DNA from: Bacteroidota bacterium
GTDB taxonomy: Bacteria; Bacteroidota; Ignavibacteria; Kapaibacteriales; Kapaibacteriaceae
Length of the DNA stretch: 37,334 nt
Assembly (NCBI GenBank): GCA_003488525.1
Contig: DNLG01000078.1
Span: forward strand, 2,611 to 39,944
Reading direction: 5' to 3'
The position numbers were made by a program, and so were the translations under genes. Below, one piece after another: positions 1 through 7,738 of this stretch; positions within the stretch are counted from its first letter, which is position 1; every line of letters starts with the position of its first letter. The notes beneath the pieces are model-generated. The model saw only the letters and a program-made list of their open reading frames with translations, did no database searches and was not told where the DNA came from.

Positions 1-27
1 TGACTTGCTCATGCTTGTGCTCTAAAG

Positions 28-1521
28 TTAGGGTCCGACAAAAGATGTCTTCAATGACTGCACACCATCAGGTGTTTCGACATCGACAATGACCTGCATA
101 GCCCCCTTTTCATGGAACTCTACATGGTCATCACGGTGGCTTTCTCTGCCGTCCTCCGATGCCGATTGCATCGTCAGGATAAACCGTGCGTTCACGATCT
201 GCTCGCCCCGTAGAACACTCGGCAAGCCTAGTGACTGCAGACGCATTCCACGGGGCTCGCGCACGCGGATCGAGACCGGCATCTTCTTGCTGGTCTTGTT
301 GATGAGCCGAACCTGATAAAAGTTGGCAAGGCCCTGAGGCGTCTGCACCCATGTACTGCCGGCTTGACGAAGGATAACAACATCGAGCGACGAGCGCATT
401 GCAAACAGAGTTACGACCGTGCACATAAGCACAAGCCAGACGATTCCGTAGGCAACGATGCGACGGGTAAGAAACGACTGGCGTTTGCCACTGCGGATGG
501 ACGTCAAACTGTCGTAGCGGATAAGTCCGCGATCAAGCCCGACCTTATCCATGACCTCGTCACAGGCATCGATGCAGGCCGTGCAACCGACGCACTCAAG
601 TTGAATGCCATTTCGGATGTCGATACCTGTGGGACAGACCGTCACGCACTGATGGCAGTCGAGGCAGTCACCCGATCCGGCAGGACGTGCAAATGTCTGG
701 CCGCTTGCCAGTGCCGCTCGCTGAGCCGCAACATCCTCACGCGACCATTTCGTGCGGTCCTCACCGCGGACATGATCGTACGAGACGGTAACGGTTTTGT
801 CATCGACCAGCGCCGACATATACCGGCCGTAAGGACAGGCGATCAGACAGGCCTGCTCACGGAACCGGTAAAAGACCATGAAGAACACGCCAGTGAAGAA
901 GACCAATCCACCAAACAGCTCGACGTGTGCCATCGGGCCGTCGGCGATATATCTCAGCAGAACATCGCTGGAGATCACATACGACAGGAATGTGTTGGCG
1001 ATAACAAAACTCAACGCGAAGAAGATCACGAACTTGCCCCCTGTCCGCATGATGCGATCGGCATTCCACGGTCCGGCATGACGCCTGGCCTGCTCCACCG
1101 GTGATCCCTCAACCAGCCATTCGATTTTGCGGAAGACCATTTCCATGAAGACCGTCTGCGGGCATAACCAGCCGCACCAGATACGTCCCAGACTTGCCGT
1201 GGCGATCACAAACGTCACGATGGTGGTCAGGAACATCAACGTCACAAGGTAGAAGTCACTCGGCCAGAAAGGAAAGCCGAAGAACACGAACTTTCGATCG
1301 ATGATGTTCAGCAGCATGAACTGATGACCATCGACTTTCACGTACGGGGCGAGCATAAGGAATGCCAGCAGCACCACGCTGACGATGTTACGCCAGCGCG
1401 TGTAACGTCCACGCGGCTTGCGCGCATAGATCCACCGTCGGCGTCCGTCGGGACGGATACTGGCCAGTTCGGCACGAAAACGCTCGTGATCGTCGATGGT
1501 CGATATGTCGATGATTGCCAT
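28..1521 (-). CDS. ccoG: CcoG, cbb3 oxidase assembly iron-sulfur membrane protein
   Basis: This 497-residue protein is CcoG (RdxA/FixG), a membrane ferredoxin-like protein. In the family it helps mature cbb3 oxidase, probably by reducing copper for the CcoN active site. Several hydrophobic segments occupy residues 40-230. They include a CGWLCPQ motif and a CLIACPYGRYMSALVD motif on either side of the membrane part. A bacterial-type ferredoxin pair follows around residues 285-325, with CLDCHQCVTVCPTG and CVGCTACIDACDEVM binding two 4Fe-4S clusters. A C-terminal hydrophobic segment and an Ig-like periplasmic tail complete the usual FixG layout. The ATG at 1521 lies 26 bp after the ccoP stop with no obvious Shine-Dalgarno sequence. 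It is the last complete gene of the oxidase operon in this window. The length and all cluster ligands look intact. Confidence 0.95.
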   Translation of the reverse strand: MAIIDISTIDDHERFRAELASIRPDGRRRWIYARKPRGRYTRWRNIVSVVLLAFLMLAPYVKVDGHQFMLLNIIDRKFVFFGFPFWPSDFYLVTLMFLTTIVTFVIATASLGRIWCGWLCPQTVFMEMVFRKIEWLVEGSPVEQARRHAGPWNADRIMRTGGKFVIFFALSFVIANTFLSYVISSDVLLRYIADGPMAHVELFGGLVFFTGVFFMVFYRFREQACLIACPYGRYMSALVDDKTVTVSYDHVRGEDRTKWSREDVAAQRAALASGQTFARPAGSGDCLDCHQCVTVCPTGIDIRNGIQLECVGCTACIDACDEVMDKVGLDRGLIRYDSLTSIRSGKRQSFLTRRIVAYGIVWLVLMCTVVTLFAMRSSLDVVILRQAGSTWVQTPQGLANFYQVRLINKTSKKMPVSIRVREPRGMRLQSLGLPSVLRGEQIVNARFILTMQSASEDGRESHRDDHVEFHEKGAMQVIVDVETPDGVQSLKTSFVGP

Positions 1522-1547
1522 GATTCAGTCAATGTTGTTGCCGATGA

Positions 1548-2174
1548 TCACTGCGCCGGCTGGCTGCTGCAGAGAACTTCCCGACCCTCTTCGATCGGCT
1601 TCGGGTCAGGTGGGTTGGTGCCACGCTTGGAAATGATGTACGAGGCCACCTGCATCAGCTCGCGATCGGAAAGTTTGTTACCGCTACCATAAGCAAGCAT
1701 GCCCTTCTCGGGGAAGCCAGTCGTGATGCTGGCAACGATCTCCTCCAGGGAACAGCCGTGAATCCAATGATCGTCGGTCAGATTAGGACCGACCTGCCCG
1801 CCCATGTCCTCGCGATGGCATGTATAGCAGAGGCTGTTCGTACCATTGAAGATCTCGGCCCCCTTGGCCAGAGACTGTGCATCGGTCAGCAGAACGAGCG
1901 GTTCTTTCTTGGACTTCGGCGCATTGGCCATCATCACTTCCGCCTCTTTGATCTGCGCATCATACTCAGCCTGGGACGACCGCGGACCATACCAGAGGAT
2001 GTTCCAATCGGGACCGGAGTAGATGTGGTAGTAGTACATGTACACCACGCTCATCACGATCGTGAAGTAGAATCCATAGAGCCACCAGCGAGGAAGATTG
2101 TTGTCCAGCTCGCGGATGCCATCGGCCTCGTGATCGAGAAGTTTTTCGTCGGTATTCTGATGTTCCTGTGACAT
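1548..2174 (-). CDS. ccoP: CcoP-like cytochrome c subunit III of cbb3 oxidase (monoheme)
   Basis: This is subunit III of cytochrome cbb3 oxidase, 208 residues from the ATG at 2174. I chose that start because the upstream ccoQ stop lies 4 bp before it; the reading frame is open further upstream but overlaps ccoQ. The N-terminus carries the CcoP signature LDNNLPRWW, followed by one membrane helix (about residues 30-50) and a periplasmic cytochrome c domain with a single heme motif CYTCH and a distal Met region. Most CcoP proteins have two CxxCH motifs; only one is present here, as in some shorter homologues. Electrons would pass from this heme to the CcoO heme and then to CcoN. It belongs to the same minus-strand operon as ccoNO and ccoQ. 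Confidence 0.92.
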   Translation of the reverse strand: MSQEHQNTDEKLLDHEADGIRELDNNLPRWWLYGFYFTIVMSVVYMYYYHIYSGPDWNILWYGPRSSQAEYDAQIKEAEVMMANAPKSKKEPLVLLTDAQSLAKGAEIFNGTNSLCYTCHREDMGGQVGPNLTDDHWIHGCSLEEIVASITTGFPEKGMLAYGSGNKLSDRELMQVASYIISKRGTNPPDPKPIEEGREVLCSSQPAQ

Positions 2175-2178
2175 GACA

Positions 2179-2382
2179 TTACTCTCCGGATGAAGATGGT
2201 GAAGGTGCGGGGCCGGCGGGCTGACCATCGTCGAGCACCGCCGATGAGAGGCGCTGGAGTCGATTGTTGTCAACGAGCACAAACCAGATCATCAATGCGC
2301 TGAAGAAGCCGAAGAACAGCACCAGAGCAATGATCGGGTACCATTCGATTCCTGGGATACTTGTCAGAACGTTCTTATACAT
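2179..2382 (-). CDS. ccoQ: CcoQ-like small membrane subunit of cbb3 oxidase
   Basis: This 67-residue ORF has one strong hydrophobic helix (about residues 16-37, including IIALVLFFGFFSALMIWFVLV) followed by a short charged, Pro/Ser-rich tail. CcoQ is a small single-helix subunit that stabilises the assembled oxidase. Sequence conservation in the family is very low, so the call rests on size, topology and position: it lies 7 bp after ccoNO and 4 bp before ccoP. A GAGG-type ribosome binding site sits just upstream of the ATG at 2382. It could also be an unrelated small membrane protein, but its place between ccoO and ccoP makes CcoQ the natural reading. Confidence 0.8.
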   Translation of the reverse strand: MYKNVLTSIPGIEWYPIIALVLFFGFFSALMIWFVLVDNNRLQRLSSAVLDDGQPAGPAPSPSSSGE

Positions 2383-2389
2383 GGCAACC

Positions 2390-4552
2390 TCACTTCATCG
2401 ACGCCGTTGCCGGCGCCTTCTTGATGTCTGTACCGAGCCGCTGCAGGTAGGCGATCAAGGCGATGATCTCTCTGTCGGCGTTCACATCTTCAATTCCACT
2501 CGAGCGCAATGATTCGGCGATCAGCTCGGCCTGACCCCGAAGATCGTCTACGGCCTTGAGAGCGAACCCCTCTGCGTATGGAACGCCAAGCTTCTGCATT
2601 GTCAGGATCTTGCCTTCCGTATGGCGCAGATCAAGCTTGTCGCTGTAGAGCCACGGATAGGTCGGCATGATCGACCCGGGTGATGTCGAGCGAGGATCAA
2701 GCATGTGCTTGAAGTGCCACGCATCGGGACGCTTTCCACCCTCACGATGAAGGTCCGGACCGGTTCGCTTCGATCCCCACTGGAACGGGCGATCATAGAC
2801 AAACTCACCTGGCTTGGAGTACTCGCCGTAGCGCTCGGTTTCCGAGCGAAACGGACGGATCATCTGTGAATGGCAGGTATAGCAGCCTTCACGGACGTAG
2901 ATGTCCCGACCCTCAAGCTCAAGGGGCGTATACGGCGTCACGGTCGAGATCGTCGGAATATTCGATTGAACCAGAGCCGTAGGGATAAACTCCACCACGC
3001 CCCCTATCAGGATGGCAATGAACACGTACACGGCAAAGCGAACCGGACGTCCCTCCAGCACGCGGTGCCAGTATTCCTTTGTTTCGGGGGCATGAGACGT
3101 CTCAACGGCTGCAACGTGAACCTCTTCATTGGCCAGTAGCGATCCGCTCTTGGCCGTCTTGTAGAGATTCCATACGCCGACGCAGGCGCCGACCAGATAT
3201 AGGGTTCCGCCGATCGACCGCATGATATACAGCGGAATCAGCTGCGTGACGGTGTCGAGGAAGTTCGTGTACTGCAGCGTTCCATCGGGAAGGAACTGCT
3301 TCCACATAAGCGACTGCGTGATCCCGCCGAAGTACATCGGAATTGCGTAGATCACCACGCCCAGCGTCATGAGCCAGAAGTGCGTGTTGGCCTGCGAAAC
3401 GGAATGCAGCTTGGTCTGATAGATCCGCGGAATGATATAGTACAGCATCGCAAAGGTCAGTCCGCCATTCCAGAGCAGAGCGCCAAGATGGACGTGTCCG
3501 ATGATGTAGTCCGTATAGTGCGTCAGAGCATTGATGTTCTTGAGCGACATCATCGGCCCTTCGAAGGTGGACATGCCGTAAGCCGTGATGCCGACAACAA
3601 GAAACTTCAAAACCGGGTCAATACGGACCTTGTCCCATGCGCCGCGCAGCGTCAGCAATCCATTGACCATACCGCCCCACGACGGCGCGATGAGCATGAC
3701 AGAAAACACCACACCCAACGACTGGGCCCAGTCCGGAAGTGCCGTATAGAGCAGGTGATGCGGACCTGCCCATATGTACAGGAAGATCAGGGCCCAGAAG
3801 TGGATGATGGAGAGTCGATAGGAGAAGACCGGCCGGCCGGAGGCCTTCGGTATGAAGTAGTACATGATGCCGAGAAATGGCGTCGTCAGGAAGAACGCAA
3901 CGGCGTTATGTCCATACCACCACTGCACAAGCGCATCCTGTACGCCGGCATACATCGAATAGCTCTTCAGCAGATGCACCGGCAGAGCCAGTGAGTTGAC
4001 CACGTGAAGCAGAGCCACGGTGATGAACGTTGCCAGATAGAACCAGATCGCAACGTACATGTGACGCTCACGTCGACGCATCACCGTGCCGATCATGTTC
4101 CAGCCAAAGACAACCCAGACGAGTGTGATGGCGATATCGATCGGCCATTCGAGCTCGGCGTACTCTTTGCTTGAGGTGATGCCCAGCGGCAGGGTAAGAG
4201 CAGCGCTGACGATAATCAGCTGCCATCCCCAGAAGTGGATCTTGCTGAGCATGTCGCTGAACATCCGCGCCTTGCAAAGACGCTGCAGCGAGTAGTACAC
4301 GCCAACGAAGATCGCATTGCCGGCAAAGGCAAAGATCACTGCATTGGTATGCAGGGGGCGAAGGCGCCCGTACGACAGGAAGTCGATGCCTCCAAGAAAC
4401 TCTGGCAGATAGAGCTTGATGGCGACGATCAGACCGACAAGGAATCCAATGATCCCCCATCCCATCGCCGCAATGGCGAACATCCTGACGATGTCGTTAT
4501 CATAGCGGACAAGGTGCTGTGGACCTGTCTCGTGATGCTTTTGCGTTTCCAT
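2390..4552 (-). CDS. ccoNO: CcoNO, fused catalytic and cytochrome c subunits of cbb3 oxidase
   Basis: This 720-residue protein joins subunit I (CcoN, residues 1 to about 480) and subunit II (CcoO, about 500-720) of cytochrome cbb3 oxidase, which reduces O2 to water and pumps protons. The CcoN part has about 12 membrane helices. Metal ligands are visible: His68 in RPLHTN (low-spin heme b), His215 in WWYGHN and His265-His266 in AGPHH (CuB), and His353/His355 in IGHVHLG (hemes). The CcoO part begins with a membrane anchor near 505-520, then the heme motif CYTCH at 557-561 and a likely axial Met629 in IMPTYPW. Separate ccoN and ccoO genes are the textbook arrangement; the fused form is common in Bacteroidota and relatives. 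A GGAGGGTGAG ribosome binding site lies at the end of ccoS, upstream of the ATG at 4552. Confidence 0.97.
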   Translation of the reverse strand: METQKHHETGPQHLVRYDNDIVRMFAIAAMGWGIIGFLVGLIVAIKLYLPEFLGGIDFLSYGRLRPLHTNAVIFAFAGNAIFVGVYYSLQRLCKARMFSDMLSKIHFWGWQLIIVSAALTLPLGITSSKEYAELEWPIDIAITLVWVVFGWNMIGTVMRRRERHMYVAIWFYLATFITVALLHVVNSLALPVHLLKSYSMYAGVQDALVQWWYGHNAVAFFLTTPFLGIMYYFIPKASGRPVFSYRLSIIHFWALIFLYIWAGPHHLLYTALPDWAQSLGVVFSVMLIAPSWGGMVNGLLTLRGAWDKVRIDPVLKFLVVGITAYGMSTFEGPMMSLKNINALTHYTDYIIGHVHLGALLWNGGLTFAMLYYIIPRIYQTKLHSVSQANTHFWLMTLGVVIYAIPMYFGGITQSLMWKQFLPDGTLQYTNFLDTVTQLIPLYIMRSIGGTLYLVGACVGVWNLYKTAKSGSLLANEEVHVAAVETSHAPETKEYWHRVLEGRPVRFAVYVFIAILIGGVVEFIPTALVQSNIPTISTVTPYTPLELEGRDIYVREGCYTCHSQMIRPFRSETERYGEYSKPGEFVYDRPFQWGSKRTGPDLHREGGKRPDAWHFKHMLDPRSTSPGSIMPTYPWLYSDKLDLRHTEGKILTMQKLGVPYAEGFALKAVDDLRGQAELIAESLRSSGIEDVNADREIIALIAYLQRLGTDIKKAPATASMK

Positions 4553-4555
4553 GGG

Positions 4556-4783
4556 CTATCTCACCCTCCCGTGCAGATTGTGATGAATTGTTGTTGGTTT
4601 TTCACTTGTTGCTTGTTCGGCCTGCTGGGGCCGACTCCGGCGTTGCTCGTCGTCAAAGAGCATCCTCATGGCCGGTGTCTGCGTGTCATCATACTGTCCG
4701 CCCCGGGCGGCAACCACAAAGGCAATGACAAAGCCCCCTGCCACGACCAGGCTCACGAGAATGATCAGCGGCATTACTCCCAT
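4556..4783 (-). CDS. ccoS: CcoS, cbb3 oxidase maturation protein
   Basis: This is a 75-residue protein starting at MGVMPLIILV. It has one N-terminal membrane helix (about residues 4-26) followed by a GGQYDD segment and a PAMRMLFDDE motif, the pattern expected of CcoS/FixS. CcoS is needed to insert the redox cofactors of cbb3 oxidase. I chose the ATG at 4783 because it overlaps the ccoI stop by 10 bp, which fits translational coupling. A longer reading from 4894 would lie almost entirely inside ccoI. The basic, Gln/His-rich C-terminal tail is not conserved in the family. Confidence 0.92.
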   Translation of the reverse strand: MGVMPLIILVSLVVAGGFVIAFVVAARGGQYDDTQTPAMRMLFDDEQRRSRPQQAEQATSEKPTTIHHNLHGRVR

Positions 4784-7158
4784 GACACTCTCCTGTAGCT
4801 CCACCGCGCACCACCGACGCTGATGGCGATCACCAGCAACGAGCTGATCGGCATCATGATGGCCGTTATCACCGGAGAGAGAGCGCCGCTGCATGCCAGC
4901 GTAAATCCGAGGGCATTGTAGATCATCGTGAACCAGAAGGCCATGCCGACAACTCTGTGCTGATCTGTGGCGTACTGCAGCACATGATCCAGCTCACTGA
5001 TCCGATCGGCATCGATCATCACGTCACAGGCCGGCACGATGCGGCTTGATCCGTTGCTTACGGCCACGGAGACATTCGCCGCGGACATGGCAGCAATGTC
5101 ATTCAGGCCGTCACCAACCATCAGCACGTGACCACCTCGACGCTGAACATGGAGCACATACTCGACCTTCCGCTCGGGTGTGGCCGACATATGCAGATCA
5201 CCGGCGCTGAAGACGCCCTCGAGCGCAGCACCCGAATCGGGTCCGTCTCCGGAGACCACACTCGTGGAGATCGATCGCTGTCCGAGACGTTGGATCATTT
5301 CACGCGCGCCGCTGCGAAGCACGTGTCGCATGACAAAGCGTCCAACGGCTCGCCCATCGATGATGGCCATCGCACCCGAGCGGTTAACATCCATCGTAAC
5401 GTCAGACATGGGAACATCAGCCAGTCCCACCGAACCAAGAGCGAGCTTTCGCTCGCCGAGCCGGCACGTCAGCCCCTTTCCGGGGATCTCCTCGACATTG
5501 GCGATGGGCACATCGGTCCATGGTGATTGCCGGGCAATGGCCTGACTCATCGGATGCGTGCTGTGCCGAGCCATTGAAGAGAAGGCCATTCTCAGTGAGG
5601 GGGCGAGCTCTTCTCCGACATACTCGGCCTGCTCCGGTGATGTCAGTGTTCCGGTCTTGTCGAACACCACATGGGTCACACGCTGCAGTTCGCCAAGTGC
5701 CGCGACATTCTTCAGGAAGATCCCTCTGCGTGAGAGCATCGTCATGGCCGTGCCGTAGGTGATCGGCATCGCCAACGTCAGTGCGCACGGGCAGGCGATG
5801 ATCAGCACCGAGGAGAATACCGAAATGGACGTGCCAACATCCGGCAGCCAGGCAAGGGCGGCAACAATGGCAATGGCAAGGACCGACGCCGTGAACACGA
5901 GTCCAAAACGCTCACTGGTCCACGACAGCGATCGCCGCTGCGTATGGATGTCCTGACGTGACCACAATGAGGCCATGTAACTGGATGTCGAGGGCTTGAC
6001 AACATTCAGCTCAGCGGATCGGCCCAGGATGCGCCCCCCGGCAAAGAGCATTGCTCCCGGTGCGCACTCGAGCGGCTCGGACTCCCCGGTGAGATAGGCG
6101 TAGTCGACCACGGCCCCGGTGCGAAGCAGCACGGAATCGGCCGGGATGACCTCGCTGTTGCGGACCACAATCGTATCGCCGACGCAGAGATGTTCGATGG
6201 CAACCTCCTCATGCCGTCCGCGGCGCAGCACCGTTGCCGAGAGCGGGAAGAACGATCGCATGGAGCGGTCAAACTCCAGGGCCTCGAATGCCCGCTGCTG
6301 GAACAGCCGCCCGATCAGGAGAAAAAAGACCAGGCCGGTGAAGGAATCAAGAAATCCCTCGCTGTGGAACACCAGAATATCGACCATGCTGCGCAGGAAG
6401 ATGGTCACAATGCCCAGAGACACTGGCACATCAAGATTGACCACACCCTTGCGAAGACTACCGAAGGCCGATCGAAGCCACGGCTGCGCGCAGAAGAAGA
6501 GCACCGGTAGACTGAGCGCGATCTCGATCACGCGCAGCGTAAGATCGACATCTGCCGAGAGTCCTCCCGGACCGGCCACGTACTTGGACAGGCCGATCAT
6601 CATGACGTTACCGGCTGCGAACCCCGCCACGCCGAGCTGTGTGATGAGCCGGCGTCGACTGCGTCGCTGACCGTCCTGGCGATCGGTGTCTGTGACAACC
6701 ACCGGCGGATAGCCGAGCGACGTCAGCAACATGGCGATCTTCGATGGCGTTGTCTGCCCTGTTCGATAATCGACCGTCAGGCCGCGCGAAAGTAGATCCA
6801 CGCGCGAAGAGATGATCCCGGCGTCGAACCGCGACAGCCGTTCCAGAAGCCATACGCAGCTTGCACAGTGCATATCCGGCAGCTGAACGGTAAACGTGGA
6901 GCGTCCCGGTGCGGTATCAGCGGCGCGTAGACCCGCCGCTGCATCGAGGCCGTCGAAACGCATCTCAGGCTCACCAGCCGGACGCTGTCCGGGATGATCC
7001 TCTACGTCATAGTAGGTACAGGCATCATGCGAGCGCAGAAGCTCATACACGCCCAGGCAACCCTGACAGCAGAAGAGGTGCTCATCGGCCCTGATCGTAT
7101 CATTTGGACAATCGGCGCCGCAGTGGTAACAGGTCCTATCGTGCCGCGGCACGCTCAT
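4774..7158 (-). CDS. ccoI: CcoI, copper-transporting P1B-type ATPase for cbb3 oxidase
   Basis: This 794-residue P-type ATPase exports copper across the inner membrane for delivery to the CuB centre of the cbb3 oxidase. The N-terminus has a Cys-rich domain (CYHCGADC at 10-17, FCCQGC at 29-34) typical of the CcoI/FixI branch. A heavy-metal-associated domain follows, with MHCASC near 96-101. Membrane helices lead to the actuator motif TGES (357-360), the membrane copper site CPC (456-458), the phosphorylation motif DKTGT (Asp500) and the hinge motif GDGLNDIAAM near the C-terminus. The ATG at 7158 overlaps the rrf2 stop as ATGA. Its place between rrf2 and ccoS, ahead of the structural subunits, supports the CcoI role over general copper export. 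Confidence 0.96.
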   Translation of the reverse strand: MSVPRHDRTCYHCGADCPNDTIRADEHLFCCQGCLGVYELLRSHDACTYYDVEDHPGQRPAGEPEMRFDGLDAAAGLRAADTAPGRSTFTVQLPDMHCASCVWLLERLSRFDAGIISSRVDLLSRGLTVDYRTGQTTPSKIAMLLTSLGYPPVVVTDTDRQDGQRRSRRRLITQLGVAGFAAGNVMMIGLSKYVAGPGGLSADVDLTLRVIEIALSLPVLFFCAQPWLRSAFGSLRKGVVNLDVPVSLGIVTIFLRSMVDILVFHSEGFLDSFTGLVFFLLIGRLFQQRAFEALEFDRSMRSFFPLSATVLRRGRHEEVAIEHLCVGDTIVVRNSEVIPADSVLLRTGAVVDYAYLTGESEPLECAPGAMLFAGGRILGRSAELNVVKPSTSSYMASLWSRQDIHTQRRSLSWTSERFGLVFTASVLAIAIVAALAWLPDVGTSISVFSSVLIIACPCALTLAMPITYGTAMTMLSRRGIFLKNVAALGELQRVTHVVFDKTGTLTSPEQAEYVGEELAPSLRMAFSSMARHSTHPMSQAIARQSPWTDVPIANVEEIPGKGLTCRLGERKLALGSVGLADVPMSDVTMDVNRSGAMAIIDGRAVGRFVMRHVLRSGAREMIQRLGQRSISTSVVSGDGPDSGAALEGVFSAGDLHMSATPERKVEYVLHVQRRGGHVLMVGDGLNDIAAMSAANVSVAVSNGSSRIVPACDVMIDADRISELDHVLQYATDQHRVVGMAFWFTMIYNALGFTLACSGALSPVITAIMMPISSLLVIAISVGGARWSYRRVSWE

Positions 7159-7643
7159 GCCTGTGCGCCATTGATGGGCTTGATGCTCGGAAACAGCCTC
7201 TGGGCATAGCGGAACTCATCCGTCAGCCGTACGTTCAACTCACCGGCCTTCTTTGCCATGGTCTCGAGCGTCAGCCGGCGGGCGATCACGGTCAGCTCAT
7301 TGCGGATCTTTGTCCAGTGTTCATGTGCCGGACAAGGCTCGGCAATCCCGCAGCCCGGAAGACCAAGCATGCACTCTGTGAAGATCGACGTGCCGTCGAT
7401 AGCACCGATAAGGTCGTAAAGGGTGATCTCGGTGGCCGGTTTGGCCAATGCCACGCCCCCTTTCGGCCCACGATACGAGTTCATCAGTCCCTCCTGCGTC
7501 AGCTGCTGCAGGACCTTGGTCAGAAAGTGAAACGAGATCTTGAGTTCAGACGCGATCTGACTGATCGGGACGAACTCCTGCGATGCGTTGGCAGCAACGT
7601 AAATCGTCGCTTGAATGCCATAAATGCAGGATTTTGAGAGCAT
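7155..7643 (-). CDS. Rrf2-family transcriptional regulator heading the cbb3 operon
   Basis: This is a 162-residue Rrf2-family regulator. The N-terminal winged helix (about residues 1-80) contains the family pattern YGIQATIYVA and FLTKVLQQL, followed by the wing RGPKGGVALA. Three cysteines lie in CMLGLPGCGIAEPC (spacing C-x6-C-x5-C), close to the cluster-binding cysteines of IscR and NsrR, so an iron-sulfur cluster that senses O2, NO or iron status is plausible but unproven. It is the first gene of the operon and overlaps ccoI by 4 bp, so it probably controls its own promoter and the oxidase genes. A TGTCC/GGACA inverted repeat lies 42 bp upstream. The exact effector and regulon cannot be read from sequence. 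Confidence 0.9.
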   Translation of the reverse strand: MLSKSCIYGIQATIYVAANASQEFVPISQIASELKISFHFLTKVLQQLTQEGLMNSYRGPKGGVALAKPATEITLYDLIGAIDGTSIFTECMLGLPGCGIAEPCPAHEHWTKIRNELTVIARRLTLETMAKKAGELNVRLTDEFRYAQRLFPSIKPINGAQA

Positions 7644-7684
7644 TGAGGATTCGTCCGGTGATTAATGCAGATTTCAGACTCTTT

Positions 7685-7701
7685 TGTCCAAAATAAGGAC
7701 A
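7685..7701 (-). promoter_or_regulatory. Candidate operator/promoter of the rrf2-cco operon
   Basis: A perfect inverted repeat, TGTCC-N7-GGACA, lies 42 bp upstream of the rrf2 start. The minus strand of its centre reads TTATTTTG (7689-7696), one mismatch from the TAnnTTTG -7 element seen at other promoters here. Overlap of a symmetric site with a promoter element at an autoregulator gene is what a repressor operator would look like. That Rrf2 binds it is inference. Confidence 0.45.
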
Positions 7702-7703
7702 CG

Positions 7704-7724
7704 AGCCCGCTTTCGCAAGGGGCT
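7704..7724 (-). terminator. Possible terminator hairpin after the E1 gene
   Basis: On the minus strand, 14 bp after the E1 stop codon, AGCCC and GGGCT pair, with an inner CTT/AAG stem, one bulged C and a GCGA tetraloop. A U-rich stretch (CCTTATTTT) follows about 6 nt later rather than immediately. The hairpin could end E1 transcription before the rrf2 promoter. It is weak as a canonical intrinsic terminator. Confidence 0.4.
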
Positions 7725-7738
7725 ACATGAATTTCAGC

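Noticed and set aside
1..12. Possible ATG at 12 on the minus strand, start of a ccoH-like gene
   Set aside because: A ccoH gene is expected after ccoG, but only four codons fall in the window, too few to support a call.
364..1104. 246-codon plus-strand open frame
   Set aside because: It is antisense to ccoG, whose ferredoxin motifs are intact on the minus strand.
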